Shown: positions 1 to 9,160 of the stretch, piece after piece
Layout of the letters: the number at the start of each line of letters is the position of its first letter
Numbering within the stretch: the stretch's first letter is position 1
Assembly: GCA_963854835.1 (NCBI GenBank)
Contig: OY978526.1
Location: forward strand, 67,618,765 to 67,682,764
Length of the DNA: 64,000 nt
Direction: 5' to 3'
Origin: Megamerina dolium
Lineage: Eukaryota; Arthropoda; Insecta; Diptera; Megamerinidae
Made by a program: the position numbers and the translations under genes
Notes under the pieces: model-generated
Told to the model about the DNA's origin: nothing
What the model saw: the letters and a program-made list of their open reading frames with translations, nothing else
Databases searched by the model: none

Positions 1-575
1 AACAGGAATGCTCAGCAATTGTTTGTAACAGCGGAGTACTTATCTGCAATTGCCTGAAAGGTGCAACGTATGTGTTGAATATATGACACATTGTGTGAAA
101 GTGGACAATTGTTGGAGCTTTAAATCGTTTTGCTGGTTGGTAGAAAGCTACAAGCATATCTATAGATCTAACCTATCAATTATAGTATGTATGTATGTAT
201 ATATATATGTGTTTTTTTTGCAGAGCAATATAATATTTCTAAATTGATCGGTGCGACGAATAAATTTTTTGCGACACATTTTAAGAAGATTTTACAGTAT
301 CATGAATTCTTTGATATGTCCTTTGATAAGGTTGGTTCTCTGTATATCATAATGGTCATAAGTAACATATGTTTTCCTATACTCAATTGTAGATCAAGAA
401 TATATTGTGCAATGAGTTGGACTCGATACAAACTTGTGGAACCTCGACAAGTTGTAGGTAATCTCCTACGTTACATTCATCCAGCGTGCATTACTGCTGA
501 TGCTGCACGTTCAATAGAATCGCTGCAGCAGAATATTAATGATAGCAGTCGGCATTGGTGCGACCAAATTTGAAA
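1..575 (+). pseudogene. Kelch-like (BTB-BACK) gene fragment, decayed, introns retained
   Basis: Seen: three exon-like blocks, about 1-135, 224-330 and 393-575. They are separated by 88-bp and 62-bp gaps that begin GTTGGT and end in pyrimidine-AG (TTTTTTTTGCAG at the first). The pieces read NAQQLFVTAEYLSAIA, then CVEYMTHCVKVDNCW, then QYNISKLIGATNKFF with FKKILQYHEFFDMSFDK, then YCAMSWTRYKLVEPRQ with NLLRYIHPACI. Family knowledge: this order matches the end of a BTB domain followed by a BACK domain in kelch-like adaptors of cullin-3 ubiquitin ligases. Decay: TGA at 55-57 with a shift to another frame, a probable one-base insertion before the first donor, and a frame mismatch at the third block. 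No kelch repeats are recognisable downstream. It may begin left of the window. Being intron-bearing, it is a degraded gene copy, not a retrocopy. A fragment of a real gene disrupted by assembly error is less likely. Confidence 0.6.
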
Positions 576-705
576 ATGTTTCAACAATAAGCAATAAGTT
601 TCTACATGTTCTAGGTCCATTCAGTATGGCTACCTCTAAAAATATCCTGTATATACAGGGTGGTACAATTCGTGGACATTCTGTGTTGACGCGTGATTCA
701 TACTA

Positions 706-1140
706 CAGCGCACGCTCGATAACGTGAACACTCTAAAACATGCACCCCAAAACGTGAACAAACTTTTTTTTACATTGACTATTCTAAAACGTGAACAAGG
801 CAAGAAAGCTCTATTTTTAACAAAGCGGTGCTATGGGCTAGTTATGAAGACGTCGATCAGAATGATATAAATGTACTGAAACGCCTAAGGGAGAAAGCCG
901 TATTTCAACTAGTAGAAAAACAGAAGACACAGAAAAAAATGACTGATTTTTTTAAATAAAAAAATGATCTCAAATGTACAATCCATATCTTTAGCGAGCA
1001 AATTAATGTACAATAAAATATGAATTTAAACATGTTAATATGTATTGACTATAGACTTTTTTGCTATTCGAAAACGTGAACAGTTTTGATAACGTGAACA
1101 GCCTTGGTTTTAATTAGTTCACGTTATCGAGCGTGCGCTG
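706..1140 (+). mobile_element. Internally deleted pogo/Tigger-like DNA transposon
   Basis: Seen: a 435-bp unit with perfect 24-bp terminal inverted repeats beginning CAGCGCACGCTCGATA, flanked by TA on both sides (704-705 and 1141-1142). Copies of AACGTGAACA recur inside each end (about 722, 750, 788, 1074 and 1091), so each terminus carries several copies of a probable transposase-binding motif. The only coding remnant is a C-terminal tail at 825-959. TA target duplications and CAG starts fit the Tc1-mariner/pogo superfamily. The catalytic core is absent, so it is non-autonomous and would need a transposase in trans. Confidence 0.75.
795..959 (+). pseudogene. C-terminal tail of a pogo-like transposase with PIP-box motif
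   Basis: Seen: the frame open from 795 is recognisable from about 813, reads AVLWASYEDVDQND from 825, and ends QKKMTDFFK before TAA at 957-959. Upstream in frame is a TGA at 792-794, and no catalytic domain remains. QKKMTDFF fits the PCNA-interacting peptide pattern Q-x-x-hydrophobic-x-x-aromatic-aromatic. Family knowledge: the Drosophila pogo transposase ends in a PCNA-binding motif, so an element with pogo-like ends keeping this tail is consistent. The fragment is too short to be a working protein. The assignment rests on the tail motif together with the terminal repeats. Confidence 0.55.
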
Positions 1141-1416
1141 TATTTTGATTTATATCGTGATGAATCGCATATTTTAAAACTTTTATTAACACGTTCGCGG
1201 ACGTGAATGCTATAGCATTCATTTTCATAGTGATGCAAAATGACGTGAATGCTATAGCATTCAAATTTTAAAGCCATTGTTTATTCATTTAATTTTATGC
1301 AATCTTAAGCGTTTGTAATTAATATACATTTTAAAATAATGACCAATTGATTTATTAGGTACTTTGATATTATTTTATATTTTCTCCGTGTATTTACAAA
1401 CTTCCTTAAGCCGGCT

Positions 1417-1908
1417 ACATTGAGTAAACTATCATATTATTCCTCACCTAAAAAATCTATTCGTTGGTACAAGAAGGTTCTATTCCATCTATTAGATATT
1501 TCTGTATGGAATTCTTATTACATTTATAAGAAAATAAGTGATTCAAATATTAGTTTCCTTGATTTTAGAGACAACCTAATAAATACGCTTTTAAAAATAT
1601 CACAGAATACAAATGGTCGTGACTTTTTGCTTGACAATTGCAACTCACAAACGCATGTTAGATACACTCCGCCAACACATTTTCAAGATGCACACTATCA
1701 GGAAAAAATTCCGGCACCTTTAAATTACAAACGTCGAACATATTTCCTGAAGTGTAAATATTGTTACAGGCAAAAAATAATTAAATTCACATCATACCGA
1801 TGTCAGAACTGTGTAAATAAACCTCCACTGTGTCCTGGAGAGTGCTTCCGACAATGGCACTTACCTCCTGAAAATCACAATACCTCCAATTCGGATACGG
1901 AATCCTAA
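1417..1908 (+). pseudogene. piggyBac-like transposase, C-terminal fragment
   Basis: Seen: the frame is open from 1351, but recognisable similarity begins near 1420 with KLSYYSSPKKSIRWYKK and continues through a hydrophobic stretch typical of the region just after the third catalytic aspartate of piggyBac transposases. A C-terminal cysteine-rich domain follows: KCKYC, RCQNC, then two further Cys and WH near the end. That layout fits the zinc-binding, end-recognition domain of piggyBac and PGBD proteins. The N-terminal and catalytic Asp-containing regions are missing, lost by internal deletion between the left terminal region and this point. There is no plausible start codon of its own, so I treat it as a truncated pseudogene. 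It could in principle bind element ends without cutting them, which is speculation. Confidence 0.7.
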
Positions 1909-1961
1909 AAACAATTAATCATAAGAATGGACAGAAATATTTAGTTTTGTTTTCATATATA

Positions 1962-3612
1962 CAGTGGCTCCCAGCTTATTTCGTACAGTGACAGTTTAAA
2001 AATTGCTGCAGTCGTAATTCCTAATATAGCAAAAATTTGAACAAAATATAAATGCCATTTTAGAAAGGAAGGTTTGTTTTTTATTTTCCAAAATTTACTT
2101 TTTCAAAATTTTACTGTTTGACACTATAAAAAAATAAAATAAGAAAAAAATAGGAAAATTCATGTCACAGCTTATTTCGTACAGTCTCTTTAAGTTCAAA
2201 CTAAAAACAAAGTAAGTTGATTTTAATATTTAGTTGACATCCCTTAGCGTTAATGACAGCCTGGAGTCTATTTGGCATTGAATCCACCAATTTTTGAGTG
2301 ATGTCTGGTGTGATTTTTTTCCATTCTTCCATCAGTACCTTCTTTAGGTCTTGCTTATTAGAAATCTTGTGTGTTCTTATTTTATTGTCCAAAATAGACC
2401 AAAGATTTTCAATCACATTCATGTCAGGTGACTGTGGTGGTGGAGACATCAAGTGTGGGCAGTTCCAAATAAGCCAAGATTGCACAATCCCAGATTTATG
2501 TTTTGGGTCATTATCTTGGTAGTACCGAAATTCTTCCCGCAAACCCAGTTTGTCTGCACTTTGAAGTAAATTGTTTTTCAGAATCTCGAGGTACTTCATT
2601 TTGTCCATTGTTTCCTCAATAAAAACCAATTCACCTACTCCGGCTGCTGACATACAGGCCCAAACCATCACGCTACCGCCACCATGCTTCACTGTGGGCT
2701 TAAGGTTCTCCTTGTTTAGCTCGGTATTCGCTTTACGCCAAACATATGACATTCCGTCCGAGCCAAAAATATTAAACTTAGACTCATCCGCGAAAATAAC
2801 GGTATTCCAGAACGCAGGAGTCTTAATAATATGCTCTTTGGCGAAGTCAAGTCGGCGTTGTATATTCATTTTTGAAATGAATGGTTTCTTTCGGGCTACT
2901 CTACCGTTCAAGTCATGATTGCGCAGCACACGTCGGACAGTTTCAGCACTGGATGATTTTCCTATTTCACGCTGAACCTCTGCAGCCAACTTCGGAGCGG
3001 ATAACTTTGGATTTTTCTTAATTTTTCGTACAATATAACGCTCGTCTGAAGCGTTGAAAATCTTATCAGGTGCTTCTCTGCCCTTGTTCTCCAACCGATT
3101 TTCGCGAACGAAGCGTTGAATGATGTATTGGACAGTTGAGGCACTTAAATTTGTCATTTCAGCAATTTTTCGCACACTCTGACCTTTCCTAAAATGGTTA
3201 ATTACCAGTTTACGCTGTTCCATCGTTGTACGACGACCCATAACGCTAAATGTTTAATTTACAGCACTTTAACTATTTAAAATAATAATAATAAAAATTG
3301 TTATAATAGTTAAAAAGGTCCAAAAACTCATACAATTCAAAAAAACTTTGTAACTGCGCGGCAGAATGAAACTTACTTACATTGAAGTTTGTGTACGAAA
3401 TAAGATGTGAGCTGAAAATCAGCTGATCAATAGTTTTTCTCTCTTGCATGACAAAAAGAACAATTTTTGGGGTTCCCCGTTTTCTTATTAGGTTTACTAA
3501 ACACATACATAGACATCTACATTCAAAACTTATTGATAAGTTTTTTAGTTTCGATGTTACAGCCATATACATAAAAATATATACACTGTACGAAATAAGC
3601 TGTGAGCCACTG
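1962..3612 (-). mobile_element. Tc1-like transposon, copy A (complete)
   Basis: Seen: 1651 bp bounded by TA. The ends begin CAGTGGCTC(A/C)CAGCTTATTT. Each end has an outer and an inner copy of CTTATTTCGTACA about 200 bp apart (about 1975 and 2170 at one end, about 3392 and 3587 at the other). This is the IR/DR arrangement known in some Tc1-like elements. It encodes an intact transposase at 2201-3241. Copy B at 3784-5434 has the same length in the opposite orientation. The only differences I found by eye in the terminal regions are three single bases. It is inserted in the piggyBac remnant just after the transposase stop codon. Confidence 0.92.
2201..3241 (-). CDS. Tc1-like DD34E transposase, 346 aa, intact (copy A)
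   Basis: This enzyme would cut and paste its own element at TA sites. Seen: residues about 1-110 form two helix-turn-helix segments (RKIAEMTNLSASTVQYIIQR and a second near 80-110), the paired-like DNA-binding domain of Tc1 transposases. The catalytic triad is complete: D152 in IFADESKF, D243 in YQDNDPKH and E278 in SPDMNVIENLW. The last two have exactly 34 residues between them (DD34E). HGGGSVMVWACMS, a Tc1 hallmark, sits between. Length 346 is normal for the family. The start is the first ATG after the TIR and matches typical MGRR-like N-termini. No stop or frameshift is present. The protein is identical to that of copy B, which points to recent transposition or gene conversion. Confidence 0.92.
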   Translation of the reverse strand: MGRRTTMEQRKLVINHFRKGQSVRKIAEMTNLSASTVQYIIQRFVRENRLENKGREAPDKIFNASDERYIVRKIKKNPKLSAPKLAAEVQREIGKSSSAETVRRVLRNHDLNGRVARKKPFISKMNIQRRLDFAKEHIIKTPAFWNTVIFADESKFNIFGSDGMSYVWRKANTELNKENLKPTVKHGGGSVMVWACMSAAGVGELVFIEETMDKMKYLEILKNNLLQSADKLGLREEFRYYQDNDPKHKSGIVQSWLIWNCPHLMSPPPQSPDMNVIENLWSILDNKIRTHKISNKQDLKKVLMEEWKKITPDITQKLVDSMPNRLQAVINAKGCQLNIKINLLCF

Positions 3613-3783
3613 TACATCCTATGAAATTATGGATTTAATTTATTCATTTTTATATTTGTAGACAAATAAAGATCTATTATTAAATAAAAAGTGTAATGAA
3701 ACTATAATCAACCTGTTTTTCTCATGTATTATATGGATGAATGCTATAGCATTCACGTCATTCTGGTTGAAAAATATTATCTA

Positions 3784-5434
3784 CAGTGGCTCACAGCTTA
3801 TTTCGTACAGTGTATATATTTTTATGTACATGGCTGTAACATCGAAACTAAAAAACTTATCAATAAGTTTTGAATGTAGATGTCTATGTATGTGTTTAGT
3901 AAACCTAATAAGAAAACGGGGAACCCCAAAAATTGTTCTTTTTGTCATGCAAGAGAGAAAAACTATTGATCAGCTGATTTTCAGCTCACATCTTATTTCG
4001 TACACAAACTTCAATGTAAGTAAGTTTCATTCTGCCGCGCAGTTACAAAGTTTTTTTGAATTGTATGAGTTTTTGGACCTTTTTAACTATTATAACAATT
4101 TTTATTATTATTATTTTAAATAGTTAAAGTGCTGTAAATTAAACATTTAGCGTTATGGGTCGTCGTACAACGATGGAACAGCGTAAACTGGTAATTAACC
4201 ATTTTAGGAAAGGTCAGAGTGTGCGAAAAATTGCTGAAATGACAAATTTAAGTGCCTCAACTGTCCAATACATCATTCAACGCTTCGTTCGCGAAAATCG
4301 GTTGGAGAACAAGGGCAGAGAAGCACCTGATAAGATTTTCAACGCTTCAGACGAGCGTTATATTGTACGAAAAATTAAGAAAAATCCAAAGTTATCCGCT
4401 CCGAAGTTGGCTGCAGAGGTTCAGCGTGAAATAGGAAAATCATCCAGTGCTGAAACTGTCCGACGTGTGCTGCGCAATCATGACTTGAACGGTAGAGTAG
4501 CCCGAAAGAAACCATTCATTTCAAAAATGAATATACAACGCCGACTTGACTTCGCCAAAGAGCATATTATTAAGACTCCTGCGTTCTGGAATACCGTTAT
4601 TTTCGCGGATGAGTCTAAGTTTAATATTTTTGGCTCGGACGGAATGTCATATGTTTGGCGTAAAGCGAATACCGAGCTAAACAAGGAGAACCTTAAGCCC
4701 ACAGTGAAGCATGGTGGCGGTAGCGTGATGGTTTGGGCCTGTATGTCAGCAGCCGGAGTAGGTGAATTGGTTTTTATTGAGGAAACAATGGACAAAATGA
4801 AGTACCTCGAGATTCTGAAAAACAATTTACTTCAAAGTGCAGACAAACTGGGTTTGCGGGAAGAATTTCGGTACTACCAAGATAATGACCCAAAACATAA
4901 ATCTGGGATTGTGCAATCTTGGCTTATTTGGAACTGCCCACACTTGATGTCTCCACCACCACAGTCACCTGACATGAATGTGATTGAAAATCTTTGGTCT
5001 ATTTTGGACAATAAAATAAGAACACACAAGATTTCTAATAAGCAAGACCTAAAGAAGGTACTGATGGAAGAATGGAAAAAAATCACACCAGACATCACTC
5101 AAAAATTGGTGGATTCAATGCCAAATAGACTCCAGGCTGTCATTAACGCTAAGGGATGTCAACTAAATATTAAAATCAACTTACTTTGTTTTTAGTTTGA
5201 ACTTAAAGAGACTGTACGAAATAAGCTGTGACATGAATTTTCCTATTTTTTTCTTATTTTATTTTTTTATAGTGTCAAACACTAAAATTTTGAAAAAGTA
5301 AATTTTGGAAAATAAAAAACAAACCTTCCTTTCTAAAATGGCATTTATATTTTGTTCAAATTTTTGCTATATTAGGAATTACGACTGCAGCAATTTTTAA
5401 ACTGTCACTGTACGAAATAAGTTGGGAGCCACTG
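3784..5434 (+). mobile_element. Tc1-like transposon, copy B (complete)
   Basis: Seen: a second 1651-bp copy, TA-flanked, inverted relative to copy A and separated from it by 171 bp of piggyBac sequence (3613-3783) that includes one 18-bp palindrome. It has the same IR/DR ends. Single-base differences from copy A noted: one in the outer repeat near 5421, one near 5281, and one near 3831. The two copies are arranged with their transposase genes diverging from a common centre. Near identity indicates that both inserted or were homogenised recently. Confidence 0.92.
4155..5195 (+). CDS. Tc1-like DD34E transposase, 346 aa, intact (copy B)
   Basis: Same protein as copy A, residue for residue, with the complete D152/D243/E278 triad. 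The 5' leader from the TIR end to the ATG is about 370 bp and includes the inner direct repeat. A TATA-like A/T-rich stretch lies upstream, but I cannot define a promoter. Expression could come from the TIR or from read-through. Two adjacent intact copies encoding the same protein are the strongest hint of an active autonomous element in this window. The superfamily assignment is firm; I did not recognise a named family, so no symbol is given. Confidence 0.92.
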   Translation: MGRRTTMEQRKLVINHFRKGQSVRKIAEMTNLSASTVQYIIQRFVRENRLENKGREAPDKIFNASDERYIVRKIKKNPKLSAPKLAAEVQREIGKSSSAETVRRVLRNHDLNGRVARKKPFISKMNIQRRLDFAKEHIIKTPAFWNTVIFADESKFNIFGSDGMSYVWRKANTELNKENLKPTVKHGGGSVMVWACMSAAGVGELVFIEETMDKMKYLEILKNNLLQSADKLGLREEFRYYQDNDPKHKSGIVQSWLIWNCPHLMSPPPQSPDMNVIENLWSILDNKIRTHKISNKQDLKKVLMEEWKKITPDITQKLVDSMPNRLQAVINAKGCQLNIKINLLCF

Positions 5435-5608
5435 TATATCGTCGTGGATGCTATAACATTCATTGTATATAACGGTTAAAATACGATGTTCTGACTACTA
5501 TTATAATATATGTCTAATCAGATTTCGGATATTAAAACTAGTTTCAAAAATAATTGCCTGTATATTTTTGCAGCTCCCTGACATTTTTAGCGTCCGCGAA
5601 CGTGTTAA

Positions 5609-5945
5609 ACTTTCGTTCAGGACATTGTTCTGTGCTTGTCGGTAATGAATATCTATATGCTACATAGGTGGCAAGAACCCACATAAAAATATACCGATAA
5701 TGGAATGTTTATATTTAGTTACGAATTCTTCAACATTCTGTAAGAATATGCAAACAGATCGCAGCCGATTCGTCGCAGTAACACATGGATGGAAAAGCTA
5801 AGGGACTTGGTAATTAATGCCCGACAAAAATAATGCTTTTACACAAGTTATACTCTTTATACAAGTTATATCTTTTTTTACTAAACTTGAATTAATTAAA
5901 TTGACTTGTATTTCTCTCCTCCTCATCTTTTAGATAACGTTATAT
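5609..5945. other. Unassigned spacer
   Basis: About 340 bp between the piggyBac right TTAA and the next mariner. I see no coding frame, repeat or splice pattern I can support. Confidence 0.5.
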
Positions 5946-6836
5946 ACGAGGGCGGATTGATAAAGAAGCTACCTAAGTACGAAAAAGGCAGCACAAACAC
6001 TAAAGCTTTTTTTTTTGAAATTGCGATCTGTCAAACGTCAGCTGTTAAAATTTCACCCAAATTCGTCGATTAGTTTATTTGTTGTAGTCGTTTGAATTAA
6101 CCAAATTTTGTGTTTCTTGAAAATGGAAAAAATCGAATTTCGTGCAGTGATTAAACACTATTGTTTGAAAGGGAAAACGGCAAAAGAGACAAAAGAAAAG
6201 CTCGATAAACATTACGGTGAGTCTGCTCCGTCAGATTACATGGTAAAATATTGGATTGCTGAATTTAAACGCGGCCGAACAAGCACTACAACAATACCAT
6301 CAACAGGAAGGCCAAAAGAGGTTACTGAAGAAAATATCAAGAAAATCCTTGATATCGTTATGAATGATCGCCGAGTCAAGTTGCGTGAGATTGTTGAAAT
6401 GGTAAACATCTCACATGAACGTGTGTTCAACATTTTGCATGAACATTTGCATATGAAAAAGCTATCGGCAAGATGGGTGCCGCGTTTGCTCAGTGTCGAA
6501 CAAAAACGAGTTCGAGAGACCACTTCACAGCGGTGTTTGGACATGATAAAGCGTAATCCTGTTGATTTTTGGCGTCGATTATTAACTGTTGAACGTGGGT
6601 CCACCACTACACACCTGAAACCAAAAATCAATCGAAACAATGGGTGGAAGCTGGTGGAAGTGCTCCGAAGAATATTGCTTATCGATTATTTTGAAAAAGG
6701 ATCCACAATCACAGGAAAGTATTATCGTGCATTATTGGATCAATTGAATGATGCAATCAAGAAAAACGACCACGTTTAAAGAAGAAAAAAGTGTTCTTTC
6801 TTCAAGACAACGCACCGGTTCACACAGCGTTAGATA
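5946..6836 (+). mobile_element. Mariner-like element, 5' two-thirds, 3' part lost
   Basis: Seen: it begins ACGAGGGCGGATTGATAA after TA, resembling mariner terminal repeats, then a 160-bp leader and a damaged transposase. The similarity stops inside the conserved QDNAPVHT block at about 6836, where the (AAGT)n tail of an RTE-like LINE begins. The 3' portion was not found on the far side of that LINE, so the junction is either an insertion with deletion or a chance neighbour. Confidence 0.65.
6123..6836 (+). pseudogene. Mariner transposase, frameshifted and truncated
   Basis: Seen: the open part starts at the ATG at 6123 (MEKIEFRAVIKHYC). It has the N-terminal DNA-binding region with GRPKEVTEENIKKI and a second helix-turn-helix near HERVFNILHEHLHMKKLSAR, then WVPRLLSVEQKR typical of mariner. 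Where the first catalytic motif (MDETW-like) belongs, the sequence reads LLTVERG, so the Asp is lost. Part of the following strand region is deleted, and the text resumes at ILLIDYFEKGSTITGKYY. Further on, in another frame, VFFLQDNAPVHT retains the second catalytic Asp. The third catalytic block is missing. The protein would be inactive. Its subfamily is uncertain (DD34D type by overall look). Confidence 0.75.
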
Positions 6837-7890
6837 TTTACTTACTTACTTACGTGGCCATAACAACCGAATATCGATTTAGGCCGAAAATAACATGCTT
6901 CGCCAGCCATCTCTGTTCTTCGCTAACTGGCGCCAGTTAGAAATTCCAAGCGCCGTCAGGTTCTCCAGTACTTGGTCTTTCCACCGGAGGTTAGGTCTTC
7001 CTCTTCTCCTCCATCCAGCGGGTTCCGCATATAACACCTTCTTAGCTGGAGCGTGTTCTTCCATTCGCTCGACATGACCTAGCCAGCGCAGCCGCTGGAT
7101 TTTGATGCGCTTTACTATGTCAATATCGGCATACAGCTCGTACAGCTCATGGTTGTACCTTATTCGGTACTCGCCACCAACGCAAATAGGTCCAAAGATC
7201 TTGCGTAGGACTTTTCTCTCGAAAACCCCAAGCATTCGCTCATTCGAGGTGGAAATTGTCCAGGCTTCAGCGCCATATGTTAGGACAGGCATGATGAGAG
7301 ACTTCTAGGGTGTAGTTTTCGTTCTTCGAGAGAGGGCTCGACTTCTCAATTGCTTACTCAGCCCAAAGTAACACCTGTTAGCAAGAGTTATCCTACGCAT
7401 GATCTCCAAGCTGACGTCATTGCTGCTGTTAATGCTGGTTCCAAGATAGACAAAGTCCCTTACTACTTCAAAAGCGTAGTTGGCAACAGTGACGTGCTGT
7501 CCAAGACGCCGGGACTCTTTATTTGTTGACACTAGATACTTCGTCTTGCCCTCGTTCACCGTAAGACCCATCCGACGCAACTCTCTTTCCAACTCTGAGA
7601 ATGCTGCACTGACTGCACGTGTGTTCATGCCGGTTATGTCAATATCGTCGGCATACGCCAACAGCATGACATTTTTGTTGAAGATAGTGCCATTAGGTCG
7701 TAGATCAGCAGCTCGTATTATTTTCTCCATAATAAGATTGAAGAAGTGGCATAACGAATCACCTTGTCTGGGCGTAGCAGTTAACCAATCACGCCTATTA
7801 TCAATACCGTCTGTACTCTTGGACCATAGATAAAAAAAGGAAGATTCAGCTAAAGAAAATAGAATCTGAGTAGCCTTGACTGCTTTCATA
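6837..7890 (-). mobile_element. RTE-like non-LTR retrotransposon, 5'-truncated copy
   Basis: Seen on the minus strand: reverse transcriptase blocks C to E and the C-terminal region, then a 3' end in a short tandem repeat (AAGT units, 6837-6854). Tails of short simple repeats rather than poly(A), and the C-terminal motif RLRWLGHVERM followed by GRPNLRWKDQV, are typical of RTE/BovB-like LINEs. The copy is truncated at its 5' side near 7890, the normal fate of LINE insertions. A more diverged copy lies at 36830-37700. Confidence 0.75.
6879..7889 (-). pseudogene. RTE-like reverse transcriptase, C-terminal part with one in-frame stop
   Basis: Copies element RNA into DNA at the nicked target in this family. 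Seen: TPRQGDSL (RT motif B), MLLAYADDIDI (the YxDD catalytic box), GLTVNEGKTKYLVS, then YLGTSINSSN and a thumb-like region. After a single TAG at 7305-7307 the same frame continues with SLIMPVLTYGAEAWT and the conserved RLRWLGHVERM tail, ending at 6879. Both halves share a frame, so only that stop (or a tiny compensated lesion) breaks it. The N-terminal endonuclease and first RT motifs are absent, and the sequence upstream of RQGDSL looks scrambled. Not functional. Confidence 0.8.
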
Positions 7891-8814
7891 ATATATAGGA
7901 AGAGTTTCTTACACTTTCGTATATGGATTGGACATGTTTTTTTTACTTACTATTAATGGAACTACTTGCCATTCAACAATGTACAATACATACATAAGTG
8001 AATCTCATTTAATCTACTTATCATTCATGATAGCATACAAAGTAGTTGCATTCATTTTAGAAACATAGATACCATTTTCGAGATTAATTACTTTAAATTA
8101 CTAATTACAATAACTGAATTAATTACATTAAATACTTATTTCATTTCACTATTCTGGCAATAGTGCGCATTTGTTCCTAATGTTGAAAATAATACTATTT
8201 CCATGTTAAACAACGTACTTAAAAGTATAGAGTAGTTGACTTATAAATCCGATCAAAATACATAGAAAATTGAGAAATATATATTTCATTAAATCAAATT
8301 ATAACAGAAATGCATAAATATGACAACTTGAATATCGAATATAACTCAATTTAATTATTCCAAGCATTCGAAAAAAATCAGAGCTCTGATTTTGTATGAG
8401 AAGTATATAAAAAAGTGCGCATGGTACACCAATATTTCACGAAATCTGTACGAAACTTTTTCACACATACTTAATCTGATGAACTTAAGAGACAACATGA
8501 TCCGATATTTGAACTCCAATAACACTCAATCTAGCCAAATTAACCCAACCCAGTGCATCGAGATCCGGAAGTGTATGCACATCCATCCAACTTCTTGCTT
8601 CGGCATCTACATACACACGTATAAATAGATGGCCATCTATGTGTACATGCATTTTGAAGCTTCAACCTTCCTCTACTAACTGTCAAAATTTCATGGCATT
8701 TGGTTGACGTTTAATGTTTATTGACATTCATTTCACAAAACACTTGTTCGTTTGATGTTGAAATTTTAACATGAAATTTAACATGAAATTTAACACTCAG
8801 CACTCATTGTACGT
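7891..8814. other. AT-rich spacer without recognisable features
   Basis: No convincing gene, repeat or TIR. A short direct repeat (ACATGAAATTTA, twice) lies near 8770. The short open frame around 8392-8628 has no recognisable similarity. Confidence 0.5.
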
Positions 8815-9160
8815 CAATTTTTGGTTCGGAATCAGGTCTGTGTGTTGAATCACCCGCCGTATTCACCTGATTTGGCACCGTGCAACTTATTTTTGTTCCC
8901 AAAACTGAAATTGAAGTTGAAAGGATGCTTTTTTGATGACATTCAGACCATACAACGGGCTTTGACGAGGGCACTGGAGGCAATTCCGAAAAATGAACTG
9001 GAACACGCGTTTGAATCACTATTAAATCGATGTAACAAGTGTATTGAATCAGGAGGACGATATTTCGAATAAATATACCGAAAAATTAGCAGATATCGTG
9101 TTTTAATTGTGTTTTCTAGAGGCAGTCTTAATACATAATTGTCGCACCGTGTATATTTAA
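8815..9160 (+). mobile_element. Mariner-like element, 3' end only
   Basis: Seen: the last quarter of a mariner transposase followed by a short 3' flank ending near GACAATTATG-type terminal sequence (about 9133-9150). The 5' three-quarters are missing. A sister copy of the same family on the other strand runs off the right window edge (63862-64000), with near-identical sequence over the shared part. Confidence 0.75.
8821..9072 (+). pseudogene. Mariner transposase C-terminus
   Basis: Seen: NHPPYSPDLAPCNLFLFPKL, then KGCFFDDIQTIQRALTRALE, ending NRCNKCIESGGRYFE. This is the standard third-catalytic block and C-terminus of DD34D mariner transposases. The residue that should be the third catalytic Asp (SPDLAP-x-D) is Asn, so this copy carries a catalytic-site mutation as well as the large N-terminal loss. 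Family assignment is secure; subfamily is not determined. Confidence 0.8.

Larger units (their letters stand above)
1190..5604 (+). mobile_element. Internally deleted piggyBac-like element carrying two nested Tc1-like transposons
   Basis: Seen: terminal inverted repeats CACGTTCGCGGACG at 1190 and its complement ending at 5604, each bordered by TTAA (1186-1189 and 5605-5608), the piggyBac target signature. Subterminal DNA contains the perfect 18-bp palindrome TGAATGCTATAGCATTCA twice on the left (about 1205 and 1245), once on the right (about 3736), and a diverged copy near 5446. Removing the two 1651-bp Tc1-like insertions leaves about 1.1 kb. That remnant holds only the C-terminal part of the transposase (about 1417-1908). 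The palindromes are candidate binding sites or structural signals; that role is inference. The element is non-autonomous. Confidence 0.8.

Noticed and set aside
187..573. A single 128-codon gene at the left edge
   Set aside because: The frame crosses a sequence with intron-like ends; the recognisable kelch-like blocks lie in exons with mismatched frames, so it is not one continuous protein.
3273..3617. 114-codon frame also seen at 3737-4123
   Set aside because: It lies in the terminal inverted repeat and leader of the Tc1-like copies; it has no family resemblance and exists twice only because the element does.
6839..7890. A plus-strand gene in the LINE region (several 60-117 codon frames)
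   Set aside because: These are shadows of the minus-strand reverse transcriptase, which has the clear AYADDIDI and LGHVERM motifs.
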